Positions 52,770 to 64,000 of a DNA stretch of 64,000 nucleotides are shown one piece after another. The stretch is from Archilochus colubris (Eukaryota; Chordata; Aves; Apodiformes; Trochilidae), in NCBI GenBank assembly GCA_023079485.1, contig CM041084.1:124410292-124474291 (forward strand), given 5' to 3'. Each line of letters begins with the position of its first letter. Position 1 is the first letter of the stretch. The notes under the pieces were generated by a model, which worked only from the letters and a program-made list of their open reading frames with translations, was not told the DNA's origin and did not search any database. The position numbers and the translations under genes were made by a program.

Positions 52770-52960
52770 AATAAATTTTCTTCTCATACGCCTCTACAGT
52801 TCATCTTGGTGTTGAGAAAATTTCAGCACAAATAACAGAGACAAGAGCTTGAATCTACCTAAAACCCTTGGACTGCATTGTTCTAATCTCTTGTTATTGG
52901 GGCAATAAAACAAGATTAGTTCACTACTCTTGAAATAACAGCTTTTGTGTCTTCAATAAA
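52770..52960 (+). terminator. Distal cluster of poly(A) signals
   Basis: AATAAA occurs at 52770-52775, 52904-52909 and 52955-52960. GT-rich sequence such as CTTGGTGTTGAG follows the first. Three hexamers within 190 bp suggest a possible distal end of the CA3 transcript. Confidence 0.45.
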
Positions 52961-55273
52961 TTGACTTATGTAAAAAACTGGCATCTGGTTTAATTTCTAA
53001 TGCTGGGTGATGGTTGAAAGTAACAAAAGCTTACTAGAATATGTTGCTACATTTTTCTTTTATGCTTGTAATACAAGGGTGGAAAGACACTCTACTCTTA
53101 ATCATTTTAACTGTTGGAGTTCAGTTTAATATCTCATCCTTGTTTCTGTGTATCCAATCAAACATCCTCAAAAATACAAGGCATCAGAGCAGTATCAATT
53201 CTCTGTTTTCAGGTATGAAAACTTCTTTGTTTTCTACCTGGAAACAAGCACTGTCTTATCTCTTTTGAAAATTCATACATTCATGTCTCATCTTGAGTAT
53301 TACCAACTTGGACATGAATTTTGGATTCTTGAAAGAAGCACATGGATCTGTTAGCTCAAGTGTTACATCGTTCCCAGTATACAACCAGATATGGTTGTGT
53401 ATTTCTGCTACAAGATGAAAAGAAACTCTATCCCAAAGAAAGACTCTCCTGGACATACTTGTTTGAGTTTATCTACTGACTAATCAGAGTTAAAGAATGT
53501 TTATATTGTCAGTGAGTTTAGCAAAATAGAAAAAAACTCTCTTTTTGAGGTGTTTTGTCCCATGCATGTCCTCAGCAAAGGAAGCAGCAATATGATGTGT
53601 GTTTCACCTCATCTATCTGCCTTTCATCTCAATGAATTCTAGCATTTTTCTTTGTCAATAATGTGGTAAAGAACATATATTCAGGACTTATTTTATTTCC
53701 AAACCCAACATAGTGGAACATATAACATTTCCCCCTGAAAAAGAGTACAGCTAATGTACAGTTAATGATGGACTGGACTCATCTTTTCTTTAAGAACATA
53801 TTTTTAAGAGTATCTTTAGTTTAGGGTTGTTGTACATGCTGATTTGCAAAAATGCAATGAAGTGAGATGCTTATTTGTGTGGGAGAGACAGTCTGTAAAG
53901 TGTTGTGTTCATTAAAACACAGAAACAGATTTGAATACAGATGCAGACCTTATGATATTACTAGGAAAGTAAACACCAACAGAGGATTGTTATCATAGAA
54001 AATTTTAACTTTCTGTATTTGTACTGGACATCAAAATACTTGCAAGAATGTGTAGAAGCCACTTGATTCTGCATGTAGCAAATGCCAGATTTCTTTATCA
54101 GTTAATCATAAATCCAACAGGAGACTATTATCAATGGTCTATGCAATTAATAGTTTAATTCCAGTGAACAAATCTGCTTGTCCTAAAAATGAATCTTGCA
54201 TTAATTACTGCTCCCACTCAAATTAAAAGAACAGAAAAAACTGCATATTCAAAGCTTTTAGTTTCAAAAAGGCAAATATTCAGCATTTGTGTAAATACAT
54301 GTTTAATGAACTGAAAAAGTCCATGCAGTTAAACGAGGGAAATGCTGTTCTTCAAAGCAAAACCATACAAAATCTCTGGAATTTATGTGGCAAACCACAG
54401 AAAAGGAATGCTGCACGTATTGATGAATAATGACTAAAAAGACTGTTGGAAATAAATGACAGTAAGAAATAAAAAGCAAACCATTAGCCAAGGACATCTT
54501 TGATGTTGAAGATCCTAAATGAAATGAACTTTGTAATAAATCAAACTCTTGACTTTTAATCTTGAAAAAAATGTATTGTAGATGGAAAATCAGTCTTGAT
54601 AAGGAAGATGGAGAAGAAAGATATGCAGCTTCTATGCAACCAGGATGAGGCAAAGCTAATCTAAGTCCATGGTCTAAATACCTCACTTTCAGATGGATGA
54701 CTGTGAAGAACTCAAGTGCAAATGAAGAAGGATTGATAGGACTATATATATAAATGAGATTGAAGATTATTATTAAGTGAGATGGTAAATTCAGTAGAAC
54801 AGTAGAGCAAACTCCATCTAGTTGTCTCTGCTTCAGAAAACTGGAAAGACTGGCAAAATCCAACAGAAAGGTTGGAAGGTATGATGCCTTCAGATATGAA
54901 GATGTGGTTTCACTCCTGATCCATATGTGGACTTAGCATAAACAGGAGCTTTTACACAGGATGTTATCTGAACTGGAATTCTGAAACTCAGTCTTACTGA
55001 CTGTGCAAATAATTCTCCCAGCCCGAAGTGTCTGTTAACTCCTGCTTTAGCAATTCTGTCATGCCATTGCTAAGTAGAACACGTTGTACCTGTTAGGGAA
55101 AATATGACTGCAGTGAATTTGAGTAGTACACTGTCACTATATCTTGCAGAAGAGTGGTCGGGAAACTGCTGAGGAACTCAAAACTCCTTCCTCGACTTAA
55201 CACCAGTTGCCTTGCTGGCCTAGCATGGTGAGACCATGGGCCAGTTCTCTCAGCCCTGAGACCACTATATGCT
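52961..55273. other. Non-coding stretch downstream of CA3
   Basis: A 186-codon minus-strand open frame (54303-54863) lies here. It is hydrophobic, of low complexity in places and matches no family I know; probably chance. Confidence 0.5.
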
Positions 55274-55560
55274 GGTAATTATAGAATCATAGAATCATAG
55301 AATTGGCTGGATTGGATGGAAGGGACCTCAGAGATCATCAAGTCTAACCCTTGATCTACTACTGCTGCAGTTACTAGACCATGGCACTGAGTGCCACATC
55401 CAGTCTCTTTTTAAATATCTCCAGGGACGGAGAATCCACTACTTCCCACTGGAATGGGCAGCCCATTCCAATGCTTGATCACTCTCTCCGTAAAGAAATT
55501 CTTTCTAATATCTAACCTAAACTTCCCCCGGCACAACTTAAGACCATGCCCTCTTGTCTT
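55274..55560 (-). mobile_element. CR1 LINE 3' end, abutting a poly-T tract
   Basis: The tail repeat AGAATCATAGAATCATAGAA begins at 55281 on +, then sequence closely similar to the nested copy at 29842 (for example CCATGGCACTGAGTGCCACA). It breaks off after CCCTCTTGTCTTG near 55560. A 24-nt T run follows about 20 bp further (55582-55605). Confidence 0.9.
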
Positions 55561-55581
55561 GTAGTCTTATAATTCTTATGA

Positions 55582-55605
55582 TTTTTTTTTTTTTTTTTTT
55601 TTTTT
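55582..55605. repeat. Poly-T tract
   Basis: About 24 T adjacent to the broken 5' side of the minus-strand CR1 at 55274-55560. Confidence 0.8.
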
Positions 55606-56399
55606 ACTGACATTCCAACAATTCATCCTACCTTTATCGCACAGACAATGGAAACATCCTCACAGAAAACTGAACAGAAGGATGCTTCTTCTTGCTGGAC
55701 TGGTAATACTCATTTTCCACAGCCCACATGGTGGAGCCAGTTCCTCAACATTCACATTTCTAACACCACTAGACAGAGGTGTGAGCTGCCACACAGTGCA
55801 CATTCCTCTATTCCAGCAGGAGTAACTAAATAAACATGGGAACAAATGCAGTTTATCCAAGTTATTCTTGAGTTACAAGATCCTGTGTTTAAATAAATGT
55901 TGATTGATAATGTATTAATTTCTATCTAAAGAACATTCATAGTTTGCCTTCATGGTTTTTTTTCATGCAAAGCCTATGTTTAGAAACACTTTTGCTTTCA
56001 TAAACTGAGAAAAATCCCTCTGATTTAATTCCTAAGATCCCAAATAATCCTATTGTAAGGAAAGAGGAGCTACAGATGAAAGTCTCCCACTGATATGCAT
56101 CAAATTGGTTGCTGATTTGATTAATTATGAGACCAGGACTGCAGGACACGTTGCCCTGCATACTAGTAATATCCTGTCTGAACAGCTTTTTCAGTCCACA
56201 TAGCCTTTTTCTCTCTGCATATGATGATCATCCTTCATGGTTATGATAATCTCTCCACTGAATGAAAAAATAAAAGCATTTCCATTAAGGTTCACTTCTT
56301 TCAGAGAACAATGATTTTTTTATTTTTTCCTTATCACTGCAGTCTACCAGCCATTAAGCCCTAATTTAAGGGCTCCCACAGTGTTGTTCATTGTCTGGA

Positions 56400-56830
56400 T
56401 AATAAATCTCTGCTGGAGAAAGAGTATAATCAAGGAATAATTTTTCTTTTCAGACACCACTGAGCAGTGGATGGCATCAGTGTCTGCAGCACAACTAAAT
56501 TTATAGCTAAACAAATGCTATTGACCCTTGAATAAGCAGATGAAAGTTGATTTGTTGCCCAACAGTGTGTAAGACCTACAACTGAAACACTGATTTCATT
56601 GTCTCTGTTGGGAAAGTAGGGAATGCACATTTAGAAACAATACTTGCTATTACTAATTTCTCATAGTACTTTGCTACAACTCCTACCATTGGAAACTTTA
56701 TAGAAAGCATGGGGTCAGTATCATCTAAAGAAAGGTGAGGATATGGAACACATACCTTTGAAGTAATATTTGGGCTGGGACTTAAAGAGAATATGGTACA
56801 ATGTTAATTAACAGTAAAAATAATTACATT
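56400..56830 (+). repeat. Locus duplication, segment 1, copy B
   Basis: Partner of the segment at 31.2-31.6 kb, offset 25,203 bp. The 22-mer lies at 56498-56519. Homology fades on both sides, and the outer limits are approximate. Confidence 0.75.
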
Positions 56831-59454
56831 CTTACACTGGTGCCCATTACCAGGCTACTTAGATGCCACTTTAAGAAATCCCATAAAATATTTCATACAT
56901 TCCCAATATTCTTCCCATAGCCTTAAACCCCAAAAATCTTATTATATTTGCTGTATATACAGGTATCTCCTCCTCTTAGACGCGATGAGGAGCAAAGGTC
57001 TAATGCAGAGACTCTTGCCTACCAGTTCTTTATGGAAGCAACTTGTTGCTGGACCCTGACTCAGATCTTTTTGCCCAGGGATATGATCTGAGTTACACTG
57101 AGATTTGCTTTCTTTTGTTCTATATTCCAATCAATTTGAACATTTAATGGTTAATATTTAATAGTAATAAATAATTAAAATAGTATTAATTACACTTAAT
57201 AAAAAGTGCGTATTGCCAATCTAGTAATTTTTAGGAAACCTGTCACAATCTGCTGCTCATGCTACTTTGCAGAGCTCAGCTATCCCAGTTACTCTCTGTC
57301 ATCTGTGCTGGAAGCATGGTGTTCATTTGTTGCAGTATCTGACTGAAGGTTTAGCCATCTTTAAAAAGGTTCCTGGAATTAGTTTGTTCTGCAGTTCTCT
57401 AAATGCTGAACAAAAAGCAACACTACATTAAATCGTTTTTTTTTTTTTTCCCTTTTTCTTGTTGCATTGAAATGTCTTTAATAAGGATATGTAGTCTCAT
57501 GATTCAGAAACTATTTTCCTGGAACGGCTTCACAGTAGCATCTAAGCAACACTACACGTAGAAACATAAAACTTCCTGTTAAACAGTGGATCCATTTCTT
57601 AATACTTGCAGTTCTATCTCCATATTCTAAGACTGTAAGATCCAGTTCATAATGCACCTGTTCAGCTGAGCAGCCTCTTGGCAATCTTTACTGTGACTGA
57701 GCTGTTGACTGAAAGACATTCTCTAAGAGTTATTGCCTGAATAGACCTCATGAATGTAAGTGCACATATGTCCATGTCAGCAAGGGAACTCAAGAAGTGC
57801 TATGTGGCAGGAAAAGGAGTAGATGAATTCCATTTATGCACAGAGAAAAAGTTGTCACCAGTAAATAAGCATCAGAGCAGCACATGGTTATTACCAGTCA
57901 GAAGCAGCCGAGCTGTTCCCCTTGCCACAGCTTCTGACTCACTGTCTGGTCTGCCTGAGGCACACCAAAAATATCTTGCTTCCCTAATTGAAACTGGTAG
58001 AGGAAATATGTGAGAATATTCACATAATCTTAAACTAAGATGTGGAGTTTTGCCAAACAGCCCAGATGGATAGGGCACAAGGCAGTGTTACCTGCAGAAA
58101 GCTTTCTCATCTGCTCCTTGTCATTGGGAAGCTCTGTGTAATCCATCTATCCTGTTAATATTGACTGGAACTTATTATCTGATTCTATTTGTTCCATCAT
58201 TATATGGGCATCTAGTTAAAGCACATAAATAACTTTGTTATTTACACTTACTCCATTTGGAATATGCCCCAGGTTGTACCTGGGGAAGGAAATGGCCTGG
58301 TCTTCACCAGAACAGAAGGGAAATCCAGCTCCATAGACATAGTTACAATGGACACAACCCAGAAATTCCTCTCACTTATGATTCCAAAATAATCTATATC
58401 TCAGTGTTATGAATCTGGAGTCAGGTCTTGCTGTAGACATGGTTCCTTTTCATGCTTCTCTATGTATACGTACTTGGTAAGATCCTTAGGGTATTTTGCC
58501 AGTCTGTCCCAGTGGCTATCAGTCTCACTGCTTAACTTGTGCTGGAGTTGTCCCCAGTAGCAGGTTCCGTCCTACAGTTTGCTCCCCTGATTTAATTTTT
58601 TTTTTTTCCTTTAAATTTTGACTGGATTTTAGGGGCTCTTTGCATCATCAATCCTGCCGAAGATTTCTTGCTTACCTTTGTGTGGTCTGGAAAAGACTAC
58701 TCTGGTAGTACTGGTCACTGCAGGCTGCAAACTGAACTGGTGTAGGAATTGTAGTTTGTTGAATGCTTTGTACAAGCAGGCTGACAAAGAGTTGCCAGAT
58801 TTTTTGAGCTCCCTACACTAGGCAGCAGCCTGGCTGACCCATCTCAGGAGCACCAGGTAGACTTTTGCACATGAGAGCTTTCTATAGAAATGCACATTTC
58901 TGGTCCATCTTGCATTATCATTGCCACTGCTGAAGTCACACGAGCTGTTACCCTGAACCTTGTGTGACAACCTCGTGTGTTCCCCTGCCCATATAGTAAT
59001 GTACTTCTTGATGGTTTGGTTGTTCTACCTTGCCCACTATACATTCAGTGAAGCAAACCTGCTGGCTCTGACAATGAAGCATAGGTGACTGGGTGTCTGT
59101 GTTTGTGTATGCCTGCATGCAGAAGCAAATATTTTCCAGGGCTTCAAAAGGAATTCAAAGGTAGCAGGCAAAACAATGCAGTTGACAGATAGGGCTGCTT
59201 GGAGTTCAGAAAGTATCCAAATGAGCTCACAGTTATGTGTTGTAGCTGCATTGCATTGCAAAGTGGGTAGATGGGAACATACTCTGAAATACAGCAAGGG
59301 TTTTACCCAGTGCTCCAGCAAAGAGTGCCAGCACCTTTATAACATTCACTTAGATGTGTTTACTTGAGGTTTTTTTTCTAGTTAGTCCATGTTTAAAAAC
59401 CTGTACCTAAGAATGTGACAAAATTACTAAATAAAAATCTGTATTTTTTCTTGT

Positions 59455-60000
59455 TTCAGTATAGGTTTTTGTTCATGTGGACTTTTAAATAATGTCTGTG
59501 GTGAAGCAGAGTATGCCATAGCAGCTCTGGGGTTTTGTAGATGAGTAGCAATAAAAATAGAATTAATCCCAGCAGAAAGAGATTTTATAGAGCTATTTGC
59601 TCAGTCTGCAAGTATGAGATGCTGCTCTTTGATAATAGAAACTGTGGGAGAACATGGGGATTGTGGCATAACAGCAACATAATTTAAGTCAGTATGTTGT
59701 TCTTTTTATTTTGACACACAAAGATCAGGCTGTTGATAGGTTTCCATTCATGCCTACCATGTTTTCCATAGCCTGGCATGAATTTCAGTGAAGTGGAAGG
59801 CATATGACAAACTGGCTTCTTGGCTGTGACATGTCACACCAACTATGGCATGCTCAACAAAAAGCACCATGTGAATGTCTTTTGTACACTGCCAAGAGTG
59901 CTATGAGCTGCAAACCAATATGGTGCTTTCTGCAGCTTCTTTGTTGCTGTATTGTTTTCCACTAATTCCTAATTAAAATAGAAGGTATGCTGTATTAATA
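59455..60000 (+). repeat. Locus duplication, segment 2, copy B
   Basis: Partner of the segment at 35.7-36.3 kb, offset 23,724 bp (TGTTTTCCATAG at 59760-59771). Spacing between segments 1 and 2 is 4,741 bp in copy A and 3,262 bp in copy B. The CR1 at 34255-34888 accounts for 634 bp of the difference. Confidence 0.75.
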
Positions 60001-60117
60001 TTTGTGGTAGGCAGAAAACTATCGTTCCAAAACTGCTCTGTAATAGGGTACAATTGCTCTGCAGTCAAGTGCTGAGGTGAAACAGAAGTAAAGCAGCCAA
60101 ATCTTTGCCTGCTCCAC

Positions 60118-60602
60118 AGACTGAACAAATCCAGAGAGCTCAGCTTCTCCTGGACCGTCTTGTGCTCCAGCCCACTCTCTTGACAGCCCTCCACTGTACT
60201 CACAACACTTACTCAATGCCTTTCTTGTACTATCAGGCTCAAGGCTGAACTCCAGAACCTATTGCACAAGTGTTGAAGACAGGGAAATTATCACTCCTGT
60301 CAACCTGCTGGCTATGGCCTTGTTAACACAGCTCAGTGTGTACCACAGCAAGGGCATATCACTGGACTCACGTTCCATTTGGGGTCCACCACCATCTCCA
60401 TGGCCTTCAGGACAAAGATGCCTGCTGGCCAGCTGACCACAACAGTTCCTGGTGCATGGGATTCCTCCTCCCTAGGTGCAAGACTTTGCTCTGCCTTTGT
60501 GAAACTTTATGAGGCTTCTGCCAGCCTGTTACTCCAACCTGCCTGAGTTCCTCTAGATATCAGCCCTTGATTTCATCCTTGAACTTCCTGAGGGTGTATT
60601 TT
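60118..60602 (-). mobile_element. Old CR1 LINE fragment without its 3' tail
   Basis: The + strand reads as reverse-complement CR1: GACTGAACAAATCCAGAGAG, TGTGCTCCAGCCC, CTGGTGCATGGGATTCCTCC and CTTCCTGAGGGTGTATTTTG. It is heavily diverged with indels, and no ATTCTATG tail is present at its left end. It is absent from the matching place after 36.3 kb, so it probably arrived after the local duplication. Confidence 0.75.
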
Positions 60603-63600
60603 GTGCCGCAGTACAGGTCCTTAAGTTTTGTCACTTAAGAGGACAAATTAAAATTTGCTCCTAGACAACAATGGATAATCTCCTGGAACAAATCTTGTTC
60701 ATAGAACTATCAAGAAAATAGCTATCTTAGTTTCCCTTGAATTACCATAATGTCTTTGACTTGCCTCTTTCTTTTTGATCATAGAGGTAGAAATTTTCAG
60801 TGAGGAGGACTCTGTATGCTAGAGGATTGTACTAATGCACTATTGCTTTTATAGGACATATTTATTGACCTTGCCATTGGTTCTTTTCAGTTGCCCACTC
60901 ACAGGCATTGTAAGATGCCTTTCTTCTCTCCTTTCTGATTTATAGACTCCTGGAAATCAGTGTATCTTCTATCATGCAAATCATTCTGGTGCCACAAATC
61001 TTTTTCCATCTTTTCTTCATTGCTGAACATTCCTATTCAGTCCCTTTTCTCTCTTCTGCTTGTGCCAGGAATTTGTATCAGTGTCTGTTATCCTTTTTCC
61101 ATACTCAATTCCCATTCTCCCTATAGCAAGGGCTCCATATGTCCCTTGCTCAGGCTATTCTCTCTATCCCACAATAGAGGCTTCATGTCCCTCTTCTTCC
61201 CTCTATTCCCCTTTTCTTTTCTTCCTGCTCAGCCAATAAATTACTTGGTGATTTATAAGTATGTCTTACTGGGAAGATGAATAGGGGAAAAAATCAGTTT
61301 ATAGATGGGCAGTATGGTATTAGCTGGCTGTTTATTTGATCTGCAAAAAACTGCAGACGTATTTAAGCTGCTTGAGTGCTCTGGTAGTGCCCATTTCACA
61401 GTTATCACATTACTTCTAAGCAGATAGTGAAATGTCATCAAGTTGATGTCATAATACTTAGCCAACTGCCTTAGGTGATGCCAGTCCCTACAGCTTTGTG
61501 CAATATGCTGCAGTTCTGAGGCTGGGTCTTTCTAGGCTAACTTACATGTTTAAAGTGGCATGTTCTAAAATGCCTCCCTTTTGTCAGCAAGACATCTCTC
61601 TCCTATTTTATTGCATATGTGGGTTTTTCAGATTTACTAAATAACATGCTTACTGCACAAATACCTGTAGCACTGTAGCTGACCAGCAGTTCAGTAAGAG
61701 GGCTTTCAGAGTAGCTAAAAATACTGGGGTTTTATCCCCTTTGGACATTTTCATGTGTAGATACGAGGCTAGTATAACACTTTCTGACTGTATCATTTTG
61801 AAAAGCAGTGCTTCATTTACTGCTTTAAAAGACCATTCTATTGCCAACAGCACTATTTTAAATTATTTTCGAAGATAAAATGCAAAATCTTTATGATATT
61901 GTTTCTATATGCTTTTTGTCATCAACACATCACTATGCTGCACCAGATAATAAAATGATGAATAGGGAGATATTTTATACTTAATATTTCTTAAGCAAAT
62001 AACTTTTTTAGGTATGACCACTGACTTTCAAGTTATACAGGGTTATATTCAATAAAAGTCAAGCAAGTGAAATATTTGTGCACCTTCATTTCTTCAAGTA
62101 AAATGATAAGTAACTTTCCCAGCTTTATTCAGAAGCAGCTGATACCTGTTCTTGTGAAGTATCACTTCTTTGCTCTCTTCTAGTGATCCACAAAATCTCT
62201 AGAGGGCTCTCAGCTCTCATATTCTCTCTGCGTAAGCTGTTTTCTATACTTACCACCAAACTTCACTTTTATGGGTTCTGGATCTAGTCTCTGAGATGAT
62301 GCAAAACACCTGCTGGAGTCTCCTTGTTTACAATTTGGAAATCACAGATAGGTTGGATAACTTTTCTACAGCTCTCTTAACTGTTCCTTCTGCTCAGTAT
62401 TCCATTTTGTAAATACTATATTAAAAATGTGAGAGTGAAACAGATGTACATGGATGCATTGCACTCAGTCTCTTGAAGAAGCAATTCAGTATTACAACCA
62501 CAGGTAGAACTCTAGAGAAGTAAGGCATAAGGCTTTAGTAAGCACAGTCTTTTGGCAATGGCTCAGCTCTTGAGAGTCTGATTTAACTCATAATGGAATA
62601 AGAAATTTTTCCATTTTAATAGTGGACTTAGTCACTCATTATATTTATTTCTTCAGTTATTTCTGAAAAGAAAACATGCAAGGAACAAGAACCTTTGGAT
62701 GAGAATCCTGTAACAATCTAATGCAGCAGGAGCTGATTTTTCCTAGACTTTATACCAAGAATTATAAAAGTACCTCAGAAATTTCCCAAGCTTTACTCTT
62801 TTGTGATGAAAGAAGGACGCTGGCAATTATAGTAATTCATGTGGTTATACATGAGAAGTCTTTTCAATGACTATAATTTGACCCTCTGTGTGGCTGCCCA
62901 GTGCCATAGCTTCAGAGCTTTTTTCTCACATTCTCAGCGAAATGCTAATATGGGAAATTTCTGTAGTTAAAGATTAAAGCCTCTTAGCTGCTGAGATTTC
63001 TGTGAAATATGTTAATAACTTGGAAGAATAAATGTACCTTAATATTTATACTGAAAGCAAAATTTATACATTCTGATTTCAAGAGTTTTGGAAATGCATA
63101 TCTCTAAATCCAGTAATGAAGACACAATTATGCTACAAAGAAACAGGGCAGTTCTTAGATTGATACTTTGAATGTACACAGGCTTTTATTAGAACAATCT
63201 TGTGCATGCCCTGTACCTAAATTCAGATTAAGTTTCAAATAATTTCTTCATCCCTCCTGACAAAGCCCTAGTTTTAATGGTGATTAGTATTATGTGGAAA
63301 AATACCTAGCTGAAGTGCAAAGTTCATGCATATGTATGAGAAGTAAATATAACTGTCCAATCTAAATCTCTTGGCCAACTATGTGACTTTGCTTCTTTGA
63401 ACAAGAATTTTTCTTGTAGTTCTTCAAAATGAGACCAGGCACTCTTGGGTTAATGATCTCTTATCCTACACATCTGAAATGAGAAGCAAAGAATCATGAG
63501 GGATGGAAACAATACATAGAGGTGATAGTTTGCTGATCAGTCAAGGACCTTGCACTAATTCCTGGTCCCTTGAGCAAAGCCTAAATAAAGGCATTTGGGA

Positions 63601-64000
63601 GGAATCACTGTGTCAGGATTGCTAGAAATAGCCACCTCCTCCACTCTCTGGAAATGAATTATGAAACATGAGCAAACACAATCTCTTACCTATTTCTGTG
63701 AGTCATTTTTGTATCTTTGTCCTCACCACCATCAATAGCATCCAGGCTTTGGCTGATGGATCTTCAAAATTGCAGATCTAACCTCCCACTGTGTTCCTGA
63801 GAGTTTTTTTATTTACTGACACAGAGTATGCTTTTGTTGAGCAAGTATCCATGACAGGTAAGGAATGTGGATTCATGCTGTGCTTTCTGTTGTAGAACTT
63901 CACCTCTCACTAGCAATACTGAAGAATTATTGTTCTGATATATTTCAGCCCTTGAAAAAAAGTAGTTAGGGGGTAGGATCTAGAAAATAATTCTAGAAGT
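60603..64000. other. Non-coding right end of window
   Basis: No coding exon or repeat family recognised. If the local duplication is real, this is the proximal upstream region of the next CA-type gene, but I could not align it by eye with 36.3-40.7 kb. Confidence 0.5.

Larger units (their letters stand above)
51011..52960 (+). other. CA3 3' UTR region, end uncertain
   Basis: Sequence after the CA3 stop with no coding potential. Poly(A) hexamers first appear about 630 nt after the stop and again about 1.8-1.95 kb after it. I cannot tell which one is used, so the transcript end may lie near 51660 or near 52800-52980. Confidence 0.55.
55606..60117. other. Non-coding stretch with duplicated segments
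   Basis: Holds copy B of both duplicated segments (56.4-56.8 and 59.45-60.0 kb) and a poly-T run near 57.44 kb. No exon recognised. Confidence 0.55.

Noticed and set aside
54303..54863. 186-codon minus-strand open frame
   Set aside because: Hydrophobic, Ser/Leu/Phe-rich composition typical of AT-rich antisense sequence; no motif, no splice or promoter context.

Overview
The window looks like avian nuclear DNA. It carries many CR1 LINE fragments, with the bird-typical CR1 3' ends built of ATTCTATG-like repeats, plus two solo endogenous-retrovirus LTRs. The base composition is moderately AT-rich, apart from one CpG-rich promoter island. The species cannot be named from the sequence. The ERVL-like LTR at 673-1457 resembles those I know from neoavian birds, but that is memory, not a search.

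Layout. About 40 kb (1-40140) shows no gene I can support. It holds two solo LTRs (673-1457 on +; 21940-22263 on -, with a perfect 5-bp target duplication), CR1 fragments (4881-5055, 11409-11526, 28261-28323, 29060-30655, 34255-34888), simple repeats and unremarkable AT-rich sequence. A CpG island with a TATA box (40140-40860) then opens the only gene: a complete seven-exon cytosolic alpha-carbonic anhydrase on the + strand, CDS 40748-51010, 262 residues. It is best identified as carbonic anhydrase 3 (CA3). Downstream, 51011-64000 holds the 3' UTR with several poly(A) signals, two more CR1 copies (55274-55560, 60118-60602) and non-coding DNA.

The gene keeps the three zinc-ligand histidines, the gatekeeper Glu/Thr pair and the CA3-type Phe at CA2-position 198. 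It has Arg where mammalian CA3 has Lys64, lacks both cysteines known to be glutathionylated in mammalian CA3, and has a 75-bp, stop-free, in-frame first intron.

The most interesting structural signal is non-coding. Two separate segments upstream of the gene (about 31.2-31.6 kb and 35.7-36.3 kb) recur downstream, diverged, in the same order and orientation (about 56.4-56.8 kb and 59.45-60.0 kb). This suggests an old tandem duplication of the CA locus with a unit of about 24-25 kb. It predicts a second CA-type promoter and first exon just past the right edge of the window, near 64.5-65 kb.
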